A DNA stretch of 64,000 bases from DASQPR01 sp963724705 (GCA_963724705.1 CAVRVS010000006.1:186001-250000), one strand, 5' to 3'. Counted from the stretch's first letter, positions 8,618 to 17,569 are shown. Numbers and translations: made by a program. Notes: generated by a model from the letters alone, not told the origin.

Positions 8618-9628
8618 CTACCGGTTGACGGCCGGCGCGCGCAATCCCCCGTCGGATGCTTCCAGCTGCTGCGCAACGGCCGCCCACGGTTCCTTCGACG
8701 GTGTGTCGGCGCCGGCCGGGCACGCCTTCCGGAAGTCGCACCACGAGCACAGCGAGCCCGGCGTGGCCGGAAACGCGAGATCCGGATCGACACCGTCGGC
8801 GATCGCCGCTTCGGCCGTGCGGATATCGCCGGCCGTTGCCTCGGCGCGGCTCACCGCGCGGTCGAGAGCCGCCTCGGTGTGGTCATGTGCCGCGACCGTC
8901 CCCGTCGGGAGGTGGTGCAGCTCAACCCGTGTGCACCGGCGACGGAAGACGCGAGTCGCCGCGTACGCGTACAACGCCAACGCGCTGGAGCCTCGCGCGT
9001 CGTCGGCATCCAGATCGCGCCGGCCCGTCTTGTAGTCGACGATGACCAACTCGTCGCCGCGGCGGTCGATGCGATCGACGCGGCCGTTGAAGGCGAGCAT
9101 CCCGGTCTTCGCGGCGACCACTCGCTCGACGCCGACCGGCTCGACGGAGCGATCGAGGCCGCCGACATAGGCCTCGAGCCAGGCCAGCGCCGTGCGGAAC
9201 GCCGCGCGTTCCTGCTCCTCGTCCCGGTAGCCCTCGCTCACCCAGGTCGCACGCAGCAGCCTCGGCAACGCGTCGGTCGAGCGTCGATCCGGCGCCACGC
9301 CATACCAGTTACGCAAAGCGGTGTGCACGCTGGCGCCGAGGGAGTTGTGCGCCCAGGGCGGCCCCTTCGGTGGCGTGGGCCGGTCGACGTAGGTGAACCG
9401 ATAGCGACGCGGGCAGTCCTCAAATGCCCCGAGCTTGCTCGGGGTCGCGACGAACAGACGCTCGGGCATCCCTTCGAAGCCGAGTTGCTCCATATCCGGC
9501 CGAGCGGCCGGTCGCGGACCAGGTGGCAGCCGCTTCGTCGGGGATGACGGCGTCGAGGACGCCGGCTGTGGCACTGCCGGTTTTGCCCCGGCCCGGGTAG
9601 GTCTCGGTTCGATTGGCACGTGGCACAT
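8618..9628 (-). CDS. RecB-like PD-(D/E)XK exonuclease with Fe-S cysteines
   Basis: A 336-residue nuclease of the RecB/AddB-C/Cas4 type. The PD-(D/E)XK core is visible as LVIVDYKTGRRDLD. One cysteine lies early (FEDCPRRYRF) and three lie in the C-terminal CSWCDFRKACP, the four-Cys pattern that binds a structural [4Fe-4S] cluster in AddB-type nucleases. It has no helicase motifs, so it is the stand-alone form common in actinobacteria, presumably for DNA repair. The start is uncertain: ATG 9628 is used here, while ATG 9493 would remove a Pro-rich leader. It converges on the oxygenase gene. Confidence 0.85.
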   Translation of the reverse strand: MCHVPIEPRPTRAGAKPAVPQPASSTPSSPTKRLPPGPRPAARPDMEQLGFEGMPERLFVATPSKLGAFEDCPRRYRFTYVDRPTPPKGPPWAHNSLGASVHTALRNWYGVAPDRRSTDALPRLLRATWVSEGYRDEEQERAAFRTALAWLEAYVGGLDRSVEPVGVERVVAAKTGMLAFNGRVDRIDRRGDELVIVDYKTGRRDLDADDARGSSALALYAYAATRVFRRRCTRVELHHLPTGTVAAHDHTEAALDRAVSRAEATAGDIRTAEAAIADGVDPDLAFPATPGSLCSWCDFRKACPAGADTPSKEPWAAVAQQLEASDGGLRAPAVNR

Positions 9629-9778
9629 CCTGCCACCGCGATGCGACACTTGCGCCGGGCGTACGCCCCCGGCCGGCCACGCGGAGCGACGCTCCAAGGC
9701 TACGAGTTGGGGCGGTCACGCAGCCGGCCGTGGCGTACGAGCGGCTCGCGCGGTGCGAGCTTCCGGGGAGGACATCAG

Positions 9779-10201
9779 ATGGGTCTATTGCGCTGGATGC
9801 GCGGCGGCGACGACGACTCGGCCGCCGGCAACGCGCTCGGCGCCGGCATGGCCGAGATAGATGCGTTGTTCCGCCCGTCCAAACACAAGCAGACCGAGCA
9901 CATCCAAGAGTCCCGTCGCCGGCGAGTGGACGTCGCCAACGGCGCGGACAGCGATGTTGACCTCGTTTCCGGGGTTGCGGTGATCCGCCGGCGGGATCGC
10001 GATGCCGCCAGGTCGGACGTACCGGCGGATCGAGCCCCGGCCGGCGCGCCGGCCGCAACAACCACCGGACCGGCAACGATCACCGAACCGGCATCAAACA
10101 CCGCACCGGACCGGCGTCATGCGCCCATTACGCGGCGCGGCGCCGCAGCCTCACCGGCGACGACCACCACGACCGCGGCCGCCACCGAGCCGGAGGGCTG
10201 A
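9779..10201 (+). CDS. Hypothetical protein, DUF6191-like
   Basis: A 140-residue protein starting MGLLRWMRGGDDD after a GGGGAGG ribosome-binding site, which fixes the start at 9779 against an in-frame start 159 bp upstream. The segment FRPSKHKQTEHIQESRRRRV followed by VDLVSGVAVIRRRD resembles the short DUF6191 family of actinobacteria. The C-terminal third is Thr/Ala/Pro-rich and probably disordered. No enzymatic motif. Function unknown. Confidence 0.65.
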   Translation: MGLLRWMRGGDDDSAAGNALGAGMAEIDALFRPSKHKQTEHIQESRRRRVDVANGADSDVDLVSGVAVIRRRDRDAARSDVPADRAPAGAPAATTTGPATITEPASNTAPDRRHAPITRRGAAASPATTTTTAAATEPEG

Positions 10202-10230
10202 TCCGACGGTCATCGCCCGAGAGCGCGGCG

Positions 10231-10851
10231 TCAGTGTGCCGTGTGCTGATATTGGGTGACGAACGCCTCGACCGCATTCGCGATGAGCTGGACAGCGATG
10301 GCGGCCAGCAGGAGACCGGCAATCCGGTTCAGGACCTCGATGCCATCCGGTCGCAGGATGCGGACGATCACGCCCGAGAATCTCAGCGCGAGCCACACGA
10401 TCGATATCACGAGCACGATGGCCGCCGCGATCTCGGCATACTGTGCGATCCCGTGGGCGCGCTGTACGAACAGCATGGTCGCCACGATGGCGCCCGGGCC
10501 GGCCAGAAGTGGCGTGCCGAGGGGCACGAGCGCGACGTTCGACGTTGCCGGCTCGTTCGCGTCGCCGGACTTGCCGGTGAGCAACTCGAGTGCAACCAGG
10601 ATGAGCAGCAGACCACCGGCCCCCTGTAGGGCCGGCAGGTCCACATTCAAGTAGCTCAGCAGATTCTGTCCAACGACGGCGAACGCGACGATGACGCCGA
10701 GCGCGAGGGCAGACGCCTGCCAGGCTGCGCGATTCCGTTCGCGGGCGGGCATCAGGCCGGTCAGAGCGACGAACACCGGTACGGTTCCCGGCGGATCGGT
10801 GATCACCAGAAGCGTCACGAAGACCTCGCCGAAGAGCCGCATGCCGATCAC
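10231..10851 (-). CDS. MarC/NAAT-family membrane protein
   Basis: A 206-residue integral membrane protein with six predicted TM helices. The MarC signature is visible at the start (VITDPPGTVPVFVALT) and at the duplicated PLGTPLLAGPGAIVATMLFV in the middle. Once linked to multiple antibiotic resistance, the family is now generally treated as transporters of unknown or small amino-acid substrate. It lies downstream of, and in the same direction as, the repeat-rich membrane gene at 10893. Its substrate is not predictable. Confidence 0.88.
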   Translation of the reverse strand: MIGMRLFGEVFVTLLVITDPPGTVPVFVALTGLMPARERNRAAWQASALALGVIVAFAVVGQNLLSYLNVDLPALQGAGGLLLILVALELLTGKSGDANEPATSNVALVPLGTPLLAGPGAIVATMLFVQRAHGIAQYAEIAAAIVLVISIVWLALRFSGVIVRILRPDGIEVLNRIAGLLLAAIAVQLIANAVEAFVTQYQHTAH

Positions 10852-10892
10852 TATGCCCTGACGGACATCGTCTTCCGCCGGATTGGGACGAG

Positions 10893-11639
10893 CTACGCGG
10901 CGAACATATTCATGACGAACGTGACGGCCTCGTTCACCAGTCCGGCGGTCGCGATCGCCAACCCGGCGGCCACGATCAGCACGACGCCGAGGACGCGCCA
11001 GTTGGATCGGCGGTTGGACCGGTCGCGGCGCTTCTCCGTCTCGGCATCCGTTCGAGCCTCAGCGGTGGCGAATATCTCGTCGAGGTCGGCCAGACGGTAG
11101 ACGTATACCGGCCGACGACGCCACGGTCGGCGCGGCGGCGCGACCGGGCCGCGCACCCGTGGATCCCCCGCCCTACCCACGGATGCGCGGCCCTGTGCCA
11201 GCGCAGTGTTTCGCACGCCACTCGCCGACGGATTGGCCTTCGGCCCGGCCGCGGTCGCCTTAGCCCGAACCGGCTCGGCCGCGCTCCCCCGAGCACGGGC
11301 CCGGTCCACGGTGCTCGTCTTGGCTCGGACCGGCCCTGATGCACTGCCGCCAGCACGCGCTCGGGCCGCGGCGGCGGGCGCGCTCGGGGCGGCGCCGGGC
11401 GCGCTCGGGGCGGCGCCGGCTCGGCCCGCTGCGCCGGGCTGGGCGGTCTTGCCGGGCTGCGCGGTGGGGCCGCGCTGAGCGGTCTTGCCGGGCTGAGCGG
11501 TCTTGCCGGGCTGGCCGGGCGCCGCACCCGTCTTGCGCCTCGCAGACCAGCCCCGACGGGGTTCAGGGCGACCGAGCGCGCCACGGCCCGGTTCCTCCGG
11601 CGTTCCGTTGTTCTTCGGATGGCGCGTCAGCACGGTCAC
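10893..11639 (-). CDS. Repeat-rich single-pass membrane protein
   Basis: About 248 residues from a GTG at 11639; another GTG lies at 11633 and a TTG-started frame reaches 11690, so the start is unsure. The first 150 residues are Ala/Pro/Gly/Lys/Arg repeats (PGKTAQPGKTAQ and SAPGAAPSAPAAAARARA). Then come RRPWRRRPVYVYRLADLDEIFATAEA, a charged linker, and one TM helix (VLGVVLIVAAGLAIATAGLV) near the end. The basic, disordered cytoplasmic tail suggests a nucleic-acid or membrane-surface contact, but I recognise no domain. Confidence 0.55.
   Translation of the reverse strand: MTVLTRHPKNNGTPEEPGRGALGRPEPRRGWSARRKTGAAPGQPGKTAQPGKTAQRGPTAQPGKTAQPGAAGRAGAAPSAPGAAPSAPAAAARARAGGSASGPVRAKTSTVDRARARGSAAEPVRAKATAAGPKANPSASGVRNTALAQGRASVGRAGDPRVRGPVAPPRRPWRRRPVYVYRLADLDEIFATAEARTDAETEKRRDRSNRRSNWRVLGVVLIVAAGLAIATAGLVNEAVTFVMNMFAA
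11380..11512. repeat. Short tandem repeats inside the 10893 gene
   Basis: Two repeat types lie side by side: GCGCTCGGGGCGGCGCC twice near 11380-11417, and the 18-bp TGAGCGGTCTTGCCGGGC at 11476-11493 and 11494-11511, with a diverged copy near 11440. They encode the SAPGAAP and GKTAQP peptide repeats of the minus-strand gene. All keep frame, so length variation between strains is possible. Confidence 0.7.
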
Positions 11640-11874
11640 GTTATAGAAGACGCCATTGGTGCTTGCGAGGTTGCCTGGGCCAGAGTGCAATTTGATACCA
11701 ACTACGAAAAGCTTGGGTGACTCTCAGCTTGAGCCGATTCGACGCCACGATGGCCAAAGGCGTCGACGCAAATGTACGGAACATGGCCGGTCCGGCCTCT
11801 CGCCCAGCGGCCAACTTCCGTACAACGGCGACGGGAGCTCGAAAGCGAAGCGACGCGCCACCGAGCGGCGGGGC

Positions 11875-12621
11875 CTAGGAGCCGTCGTCGTCCAGGTCGG
11901 CGCTGCGCGCCGCGAGCTTCGCCTCGACCGCCTCGGGCTCGTACATTTCCTCGACGATGCGCAGGTAGAGCTCGTTCGGGTTGGGCAGGTGCTTGACCTC
12001 CCGCAATGCCTGCTCCTGTCCGGCCGACTCCAGCACGAACGTGCCGTAATTGAACAGGCGGCCGGTGGCCGACTGCTCGTACTTCATGTCGGTCACACGC
12101 AGCAGCGGCATCATCGCGACGGTACGGCTGACCATGCCCCGGACCGCCATGATCCGTTTGTTGGTCAGGATGAAGCGGTCGTAATACCAGTCGGCGACCT
12201 TGAACGTAATGAAGATCATCACGAGGATCCAAATGATGATCACGACGCCGGTCGCGGTGCCTTCATGATGTTTGACCAGGAAGCCCCAGAGCCAGCCGAA
12301 GATGAACGTGGCTAGCGCCGCGTACGCGAATTGGTCGAACAGGTACGTCCAGTGCTTGCGCCATTCACCGCGGAATTTCTCGGTCGGGAAGAGATAGCGC
12401 GCTACCAGAGTGCTGGGCTCCTCCTCGACCTGCAGGACGCGTCCCGGCCGCAGCACGCCCGATGCGTCGTAATGCAGCGGAGCTATTTCTTCTTCGTAGA
12501 CCGGTTCGGTGTTGATCTCTTCGGTCTGCGGATCGCCATCGCCATATCCGCGGCGCGCGTATTCGTCGGCGTATTCATCATCCCGCCGATATTCGCCCGG
12601 ATCGGGATCTCGTGGCGGCAT
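11875..12621 (-). CDS. Bacterial PH-domain membrane protein
   Basis: A 248-residue protein with an acidic, Tyr/Asp-rich N-terminus of about 60 residues, then VARYLFPTEKFRGEWRKHW, two close TM helices (ALATFIFGWLWGFLV and GVVIIIWILVMIFITF) and a bacterial PH-like domain with the typical DRFILTNKRIMAVRGMVSR and MMPLLRVTDMKYEQS. Such proteins sit at the membrane with the PH-like domain in the cytosol; their ligand is usually unknown. It lies 24 bp downstream of a 52-residue membrane protein gene, so the two probably form one transcript. Confidence 0.83.
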   Translation of the reverse strand: MPPRDPDPGEYRRDDEYADEYARRGYGDGDPQTEEINTEPVYEEEIAPLHYDASGVLRPGRVLQVEEEPSTLVARYLFPTEKFRGEWRKHWTYLFDQFAYAALATFIFGWLWGFLVKHHEGTATGVVIIIWILVMIFITFKVADWYYDRFILTNKRIMAVRGMVSRTVAMMPLLRVTDMKYEQSATGRLFNYGTFVLESAGQEQALREVKHLPNPNELYLRIVEEMYEPEAVEAKLAARSADLDDDGS

Positions 12622-12645
12622 CGTGGTCTCGGGCTAGCCCAAGCC

Positions 12646-12804
12646 TCAGGCGACGAGGCTGGAGAAGAAGTCACCGAAACCCTGTGCGATGTCGACGACG
12701 CCGCTGCCCAGGGACTTGAAAACCGCTGCCGCATTCTCTGGCCGATATGCCACGAAGAACACCAGGAAGGCGACAAAGCACCATGTGAGGACCTTCTTGA
12801 CCAT
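12646..12804 (-). CDS. 52-residue membrane protein upstream of the PH-domain gene
   Basis: A small gene from ATG 12804, preceded by a strong GAGGGGGATGG ribosome-binding site. The product begins MVKKVLTWCFVAFLVFFVAY, one TM helix, and ends in an amphipathic stretch (GFGDFFSSLVA). The stop at 12646 lies 24 bp before the PH-domain start. I recall small proteins of this type in actinobacteria. Probably a membrane-associated partner; function unknown. Confidence 0.72.
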   Translation of the reverse strand: MVKKVLTWCFVAFLVFFVAYRPENAAAVFKSLGSGVVDIAQGFGDFFSSLVA

Positions 12805-13061
12805 CTCGGGCCATCCCCCTCTGCGCTACGGCGGTGTGTAGGCGCTGCCGCGGCAGTGCTTACAGTATCAGTTGTGCGTGTTGCGTTGAATCATCGATGG
12901 AGAACTTCATCAGAAGATCATCCCGTACGATAGCCGAACGCGCGATCTTGGCACAGACGTCCCGTTAGCGGCCGGTTAACCCGTTTGTGCAGCCTACCCG
13001 CAGAATACGGCCAGACTGTTTCGCCGAGCGGTAGCTGGATGCGACAAAACGTCGGAGATTC

Positions 13062-13838
13062 TCAGGTGGCTTTCGGTGCTGTGCTCGCGCCTGAGGGTGC
13101 GCCCCCGCCGGAACGCGAGCCGTCGGTGGACGCGACAACATGTGTACGGATCCAAGCGTGCATCGCGATGCCGCTCGCCACACCCGCATTGATAGAACGC
13201 GTCGAACCAAATTGCGCGATCGAGAACACGTCGTCGCAGGCCAATCGCGCGGCCTCGGACAGACCGGGGCCCTCTTGGCCGAACAAGAGCGCACACGCCC
13301 GCGGCAGGTCAGCCAACTCGAGCGCATTCGCGCCGGGCAGGTTGTCGATGCCGACAACGGTCAGCCGCGACTCGTGCGCCCACGCCACGAACTCCTCGAT
13401 GGTCTCGTGATGACGAACGTGCTGATACCGATCGGTGACCATCGCGCCGCGCCGATTCCACCGCCGACGACCGATCACGTGCACCTCGCGGGCCAAAAAC
13501 GCGTTCGCGTTGCGCACCACGGTGCCGATGTTCATATCGTGCTGCCAGTTCTCGATCGCGACGTGGAAATCGTGTCGGCGCGCATCGAGGTCGGCCACGA
13601 TCGCTTCTCGCCGCCAATATCGGTAGCGATCCACGACGTTGCGCCGATCGCCCGTCTCCAGCAGCACCGGATCGAACCGGTCGTCGTCGGGCCACGGCCC
13701 CGACCAGGGTCCAACCCCAACACCGCGCGGGTCGATGTCGTCGGCATCGCCCGGCTCCGTCGTGCTTGCGCTCACAAGAGCCTGAGGGTACGGGGTGAGC
13801 CCAGCGCGACCGCGCGCCGGTCGATCGGCGTCGCCCAC
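13062..13838 (-). CDS. SpoU/TrmH-family RNA 2'-O-methyltransferase
   Basis: A 258-residue protein of the SPOUT class (deep trefoil knot, SAM dependent). All three family motifs are present: NIGTVVRNANAF (motif 1), LLFGQEGPGLSEAA (motif 2) and SIAQFGSTRSINAGVASGIA (motif 3, knot). It methylates a ribose 2'-OH in tRNA or rRNA; the target nucleotide cannot be assigned. The N-terminal 50 residues are poorly conserved and the true start could be a later GTG. It lies 20 bp downstream of a hypothetical gene on the same strand. Confidence 0.9.
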   Translation of the reverse strand: MGDADRPARGRAGLTPYPQALVSASTTEPGDADDIDPRGVGVGPWSGPWPDDDRFDPVLLETGDRRNVVDRYRYWRREAIVADLDARRHDFHVAIENWQHDMNIGTVVRNANAFLAREVHVIGRRRWNRRGAMVTDRYQHVRHHETIEEFVAWAHESRLTVVGIDNLPGANALELADLPRACALLFGQEGPGLSEAARLACDDVFSIAQFGSTRSINAGVASGIAMHAWIRTHVVASTDGSRSGGGAPSGASTAPKAT

Positions 13839-13858
13839 CGGACGCCGGGCCGGAACGT

Positions 13859-14383
13859 TCAGCGGAACGCGTCCGCGAGCTCGGCCAACAGATACCGCTC
13901 GGTCGCCGTGCGCGTCGTGGTCGCGCCGAGGTCACCGGTCATCGGGAACGCGTCACAGACCACAATTGCGATCGACTCCAGCCACTTCTCGTAGGCGAGC
14001 CGGTCGGCCTCGCTTCCGTGGTCAGCGAGGATGGCGGCGGCCTGCCGGCAAGCAGCGAGAATCGCCGCAAAGCGCGTCATCTCGTCGGCCGCGCCGACGT
14101 CCCGTGATGGCGGCGGGTCGAAATCCAGCTCCGCGTAGATCGTGCCGACGACCTGGCGTACCAGTGCATTGGGCGAACCACGGCCCGCAGCGATCGCATT
14201 CAGGCCGGCCAGGGCCTCGATCACGGATTGGCCGGCGCTGGCGGTCTCGTCGGACGTCGCCGCGGCGACCATCCGACCCGGCAGGTGCACCAGCAGATCC
14301 CACTCGGCTTGCGTATATCGCGTGATCGTGGTGTCTATGAAGACCGTGCCGAACCGGTTGGCGTCGGTGTCGGAGCTGCGCAT
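13859..14383 (-). CDS. Conserved-looking hypothetical, helical
   Basis: A 174-residue soluble protein. An ATG at 14383 preceded by GGAGG decides the start over an ATG 21 bp upstream. It opens SSDTDANRFGTVFIDTTITRYTQAEWDLLVHLPGRMV, continues mostly helical, and ends in EKWLESIAIVVCDAF and a region rich in Thr. The helix pattern faintly recalls TerB-like helical bundles, but I see no acidic metal motif and would not assign it. It is likely co-transcribed with the SpoU methyltransferase. Confidence 0.62.
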   Translation of the reverse strand: MRSSDTDANRFGTVFIDTTITRYTQAEWDLLVHLPGRMVAAATSDETASAGQSVIEALAGLNAIAAGRGSPNALVRQVVGTIYAELDFDPPPSRDVGAADEMTRFAAILAACRQAAAILADHGSEADRLAYEKWLESIAIVVCDAFPMTGDLGATTTRTATERYLLAELADAFR

Positions 14384-14452
14384 AACGACCTCCGGGCTCA
14401 GCATAAGCCGGCCATGGCATCGCGCGGCAAGTCGATCGCGCGAACGAGTCGG

Positions 14453-14953
14453 TCAGCCGCCCGCCGGCTCCGGAAAGCTCGGCAGGCCGTTGTCGGTGGC
14501 GTAGGCCTGTTTCGGCACCATCACGCGCCGCCGGAAGATGCAAACGAGCGTGCCGTCCTGCTTGTAGCCCCGCGTTTCGACCGTCACCACACCCCGATCC
14601 GGCTTGGACGAGGACTCCTTCTTGTCGAGCACTGTCGTCTGGCCGTAGATCGTGTCGCCGTGGAACGTCGGCGCCACGTGCCGCAGCGACTCGACCTCAA
14701 GATTGGCGATTGCCTTGCCACTGACATCCGCGACCGACATCCCGAGGAGCAGGGAGTAGATCAGGTTGCCCACAACGACGTTGCGCCCGTATGCGGTCGA
14801 CGTTTCGGCGTAGTGCGCGTCGAGATGGAGTGGATGGTGGTTCATGGTGATCAGACAGAACAGATGGTCGTCGCTCTCGGTAACGGTCTTGCCGGGCCAA
14901 TGCCGATAGACAGCGCCGATCTCGAATTCCTCGAAATATCGCCCAAACTGCAT
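14453..14953 (-). CDS. MaoC-family hot-dog acyl-CoA hydratase
   Basis: A 166-residue single hot-dog-fold enzyme. The start ATG 14953 has GGAGG 7 bp upstream; the longer frame to 15130 lacks one. FEEFEIGAVYRHWPGKTVTESD opens the domain, and the catalytic loop reads LITMNHHPLHLDAHYA, the form found in the MaoC subfamily that travels with CitE-type lyases and acyl-CoA dehydrogenases. VAPTFHGDTIYGQT follows. It probably hydrates or dehydrates a branched enoyl-CoA. An acyl-CoA dehydrogenase (16.4 kb) and a CitE-like lyase (23.9 kb) lie nearby on the same strand. Confidence 0.88.
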   Translation of the reverse strand: MQFGRYFEEFEIGAVYRHWPGKTVTESDDHLFCLITMNHHPLHLDAHYAETSTAYGRNVVVGNLIYSLLLGMSVADVSGKAIANLEVESLRHVAPTFHGDTIYGQTTVLDKKESSSKPDRGVVTVETRGYKQDGTLVCIFRRRVMVPKQAYATDNGLPSFPEPAGG

Positions 14954-15429
14954 TCCGACCTCCGACGGACCAGCCAATGGACACAAGATGAGATACAAAA
15001 AATGGGTACGGCAAGCATGCCGCACCCTAGACGCAATGAACGGCGGGGCCCTCCCCGGCGCCCGCCGCCCACGCTCTTGTGATGTCAGTGTGCGGTACGG
15101 AGGCGTATCGACGACAGTGATGGCGATCACAGTTATGCGATCGTAAGCTTCAATACCACTCAGTAATAACTTTCGTCACTCAGAGTGCGGATTGTCGCAG
15201 TACCCATTGTCGGATTGGCGCGCGGGCCGACGACCCACCCGCCCAGCGGTGTCGTCCGGTTGGTGATCTTGGGCGGCGGCGCCTGGAGTCCGAGCGACGT
15301 TTGCCCGGTTTGTCGCCCACTCACCGTGTGTGTGCCGCGTTACCCGCGTCGACGAGTTGGCCGGGAATGGCACCGGGACCGCTTTCGTTGCAACGACAGT
15401 AAAGACTTGAGACGAAACGGAGGCGCCGA
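14954..15429. other. 476-bp intergenic region between divergent maoC-like gene and trxA
   Basis: No convincing gene: small frames on either strand here have Arg/Pro-rich shadow composition and no ribosome-binding site. A local AT-rich island at about 15128-15185 stands out from the GC background and is the likeliest site for the divergent promoters. I could not place a -35/-10 pair with confidence. Confidence 0.5.
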
Positions 15430-15795
15430 ATGGCCGCCCAGGAATTGACCGCGACCAACTTCGAGGAGCTCACCGGCGACGGGATTGCACTCGTCGACTT
15501 TTGGGCCGATTGGTGTGGGCCGTGCCACCGCTTCTCGCCGGTCTTCGAGGACGTAGCCGGCAAGCACGAGGATGACGGGGTCGTATTCGGCAAGATCGAT
15601 ATTGACGCCGAGCCCGAGTTGGCTCAGCGTTTCGGTGTTCAGTCGATCCCGACGCTCATGGTTGTTCGGGACGGCGTCATCCTGTACCAGCAGCCGGGTG
15701 GCATTCCGGGGCCGTACATCGAGTCCCTGATTGAGCAGGCCCAGCAGCTCGACATGGACGAGGTCCGCAAGACGGCCGAATCGAGCGCCAGCTGA
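15430..15795 (+). CDS. trxA: Thioredoxin
   Basis: A 121-residue thioredoxin: FWADWCGPCHRFSPVF holds the redox-active CGPC, and the cis-Pro loop is VQSIPTLMVV. A small protein-disulfide reductase of the cytosol, reduced by thioredoxin reductase (not in the window). Start ATG 15430 follows CGGAGGCG. It is slightly longer than the typical 105-110 residues, with an acidic helical C-terminal tail (LDMDEVRKTAES). It is monocistronic and followed by a strong hairpin. Confidence 0.95.
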   Translation: MAAQELTATNFEELTGDGIALVDFWADWCGPCHRFSPVFEDVAGKHEDDGVVFGKIDIDAEPELAQRFGVQSIPTLMVVRDGVILYQQPGGIPGPYIESLIEQAQQLDMDEVRKTAESSAS

Positions 15796-15834
15796 CGTCG
15801 GTTTGCCGACGGCAACTTCCGACTGCAACGAGCA

Positions 15835-15873
15835 CACATGTGGCCGGGTCCCCGCAGGGCCCGGCCACATGTG
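15835..15873. terminator. Hairpin after trxA
   Basis: An exact 14-bp inverted repeat, CACATGTGGCCGGG paired with CCCGGCCACATGTG, extends inward by three more pairs including one G-U. It starts 40 bp after the trxA stop and has no U-tract. Probably a transcription terminator of the high-GC type. Confidence 0.72.
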
Positions 15874-15945
15874 CGTTCCGGGCCCGCTCGGCCCACGGTC
15901 CACCGTGGATGTCAGGCTCACGCCGGTCGACGTACATTCTTCCGT

Positions 15946-16350
15946 GTGCGAACCCCCGAACAGATCCTCGCCGAATCGACCACCATCGCCGTCGTCGGCG
16001 CCTCCCGTGACCCCGGTAAGGTCGCCCACTCCGTGCCCCGGCAGATCATGCGCCACGGTTGGCGCATCATTCCGGTGAATCCGTACGCCGACGAGCTATG
16101 GGGCGTCCGGTGCTATCCGACGCTCGCCGACATCCCCGAGCACGTGGACCTGGTCAATGTCTTCCGACCGTCGGCCGACACTCCGCCCATCGCGCGGCAA
16201 GCCGTTGCGATCGGCGCGGATGCGTTGTGGCTCCAGCAAGGCATCGCCTCGGCCGAGGCGCGCGAGATCGCGCTCGCGGGCGGCCTCGACTACGTCGAGG
16301 ACCACTGCATCGCGGTCGAACGCGCGATTCGCGCACTGACGAAGTTGTAG
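15946..16350 (+). CDS. CoA-binding (YccU-like) protein
   Basis: A 134-residue Rossmann-like protein. TTIAVVGASRDPGKVAHSVP is the CoA-binding loop of the family, followed by IIPVNPYADELWGVRCYPTL, then VDLVNVFRPS and the active-site-like GIASAEA and DHCIAVE. Family members bind CoA in the cytosol; their physiological role is unclear. The GTG at 15946 fits the family N-terminus, but there is no obvious ribosome-binding site. It converges on the acyl-CoA dehydrogenase gene. Confidence 0.87.
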   Translation: MRTPEQILAESTTIAVVGASRDPGKVAHSVPRQIMRHGWRIIPVNPYADELWGVRCYPTLADIPEHVDLVNVFRPSADTPPIARQAVAIGADALWLQQGIASAEAREIALAGGLDYVEDHCIAVERAIRALTKL

Positions 16351-16372
16351 CGCCTTTTCGATCTGGCCGCGA

Positions 16373-17569
16373 TCAGGCGCGATACTCCTTCAGCAGGCCA
16401 CGCGAGATGATCGTCTTCTGGATCTCCGACGTGCCCTCGCCGATCAGCAGGAACGGCGCCTCACGCATGAGCCGCTCGATCTCGTATTCCTTGGAGTAGC
16501 CGTAACCGCCGTGGATGCGGAACGACTCCTGCACGATCTCGGCGCAGTATTCGGACGCGAGCAACTTCGCCATGCCGGCCTCGACGTCATTGCGCTGTCC
16601 CGAGTCTTTGAGGCGCGCGGCGTTGACCATGAGGGCGTGCGCCGCCTCGATCTTCGTACCCATCTCTGCGATCTTGAATGCGATCGCCTGATGCTTATAG
16701 AGCGGCGCACCGAAGGTCTGGCGCTGTTGGGCGTACGCGACGGCCAGTTCGAACGCGCGCAGTGAGATCCCGCAGGCCCGGGCCGCGACGTTGACGCGGC
16801 CGACCTCGATGCCGTCCATCATCTGGTAAAACCCGCGGCCGACCCCGGACGGTCCGCCCAGCACCGCGTCCTCGGCTACGACGTGGCCGTCGAGAATCAT
16901 CTCGGTCGTCTCGACGCCCTTGTAGCCCATCTTCTCGATCTTGCCGGGAATGGTGAGGCCCGGCGCGGTCTCGCCGAAACCGGGCTCCTTCTCGAGCAGG
17001 AACGTGGTCATGTTGCCGTAGACCGAATCCGCCCCGGTGTCCGTCTTGACCAGCGTCGCCACCACGGACGACTGGCTCCCGTTGGTGAGCCACATCTTCT
17101 GCCCGTTGATGGCGAAGCCGTCACCCGCTCGCACGGCCTTGGTGCGGATCGCCGCCACGTCGGAACCGCAGCCGGGCTCGGACATCGAGAACGCGCCGCG
17201 TACCTGGCCGGCGGCCATCTTCGGAAGGAGCCGCGCCTTCTGCTCCGCCGAGCCGTGCTGCGATATCAGGTACGCGACGATGAAGTGCGTGTTGACGATG
17301 CCGGAGATCGACATCCAGCCACGGGACAGTTGCTCGACCACGAGCGCGTACGTCAGCAACGACTCGCCAAGGCCGCCGTGCTCTTCAGCGATGGTGAGGC
17401 CGAACAGACCCATCTCCTGCATCCCCGCCACGATGTCGGACGGGTATTCGTCCGCGTGCTCCAGATGCTGAGCGTGCGGAATGATCTCCTTGTCCACGAA
17501 CTCACGGACCGTGTCGATGATCGAGACCTGGATGTCGGTCAGGCCGGTGGTCTGAGCAAGGCGAGCCAT
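16373..17569 (-). CDS. Acyl-CoA dehydrogenase
   Basis: A 398-residue flavoprotein with the complete acyl-CoA dehydrogenase fold. FSMSEPGCGSDVAAI and MWLTNGSQSSVVAT are the FAD/substrate-binding signature, and QRQTFGAPLYKHQAI and FRIHGGYGYSKEYEIERLMR are the C-terminal signature. The GGYGYSKEYEIERLMR segment ends the helix bearing the FAD-binding loop. It oxidises an acyl-CoA to enoyl-CoA and passes electrons to ETF. Start ATG 17569 has GGAGG 9 bp upstream. The substrate chain cannot be read, but proximity to MaoC and CitE homologues favours a short branched or dicarboxylic acyl-CoA. Confidence 0.93.
   Translation of the reverse strand: MARLAQTTGLTDIQVSIIDTVREFVDKEIIPHAQHLEHADEYPSDIVAGMQEMGLFGLTIAEEHGGLGESLLTYALVVEQLSRGWMSISGIVNTHFIVAYLISQHGSAEQKARLLPKMAAGQVRGAFSMSEPGCGSDVAAIRTKAVRAGDGFAINGQKMWLTNGSQSSVVATLVKTDTGADSVYGNMTTFLLEKEPGFGETAPGLTIPGKIEKMGYKGVETTEMILDGHVVAEDAVLGGPSGVGRGFYQMMDGIEVGRVNVAARACGISLRAFELAVAYAQQRQTFGAPLYKHQAIAFKIAEMGTKIEAAHALMVNAARLKDSGQRNDVEAGMAKLLASEYCAEIVQESFRIHGGYGYSKEYEIERLMREAPFLLIGEGTSEIQKTIISRGLLKEYRA

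Noticed and set aside
15185..15448. An 87-codon plus-strand frame upstream of trxA
   Set aside because: No ribosome-binding site, shadow-like composition, overlaps the trxA start.
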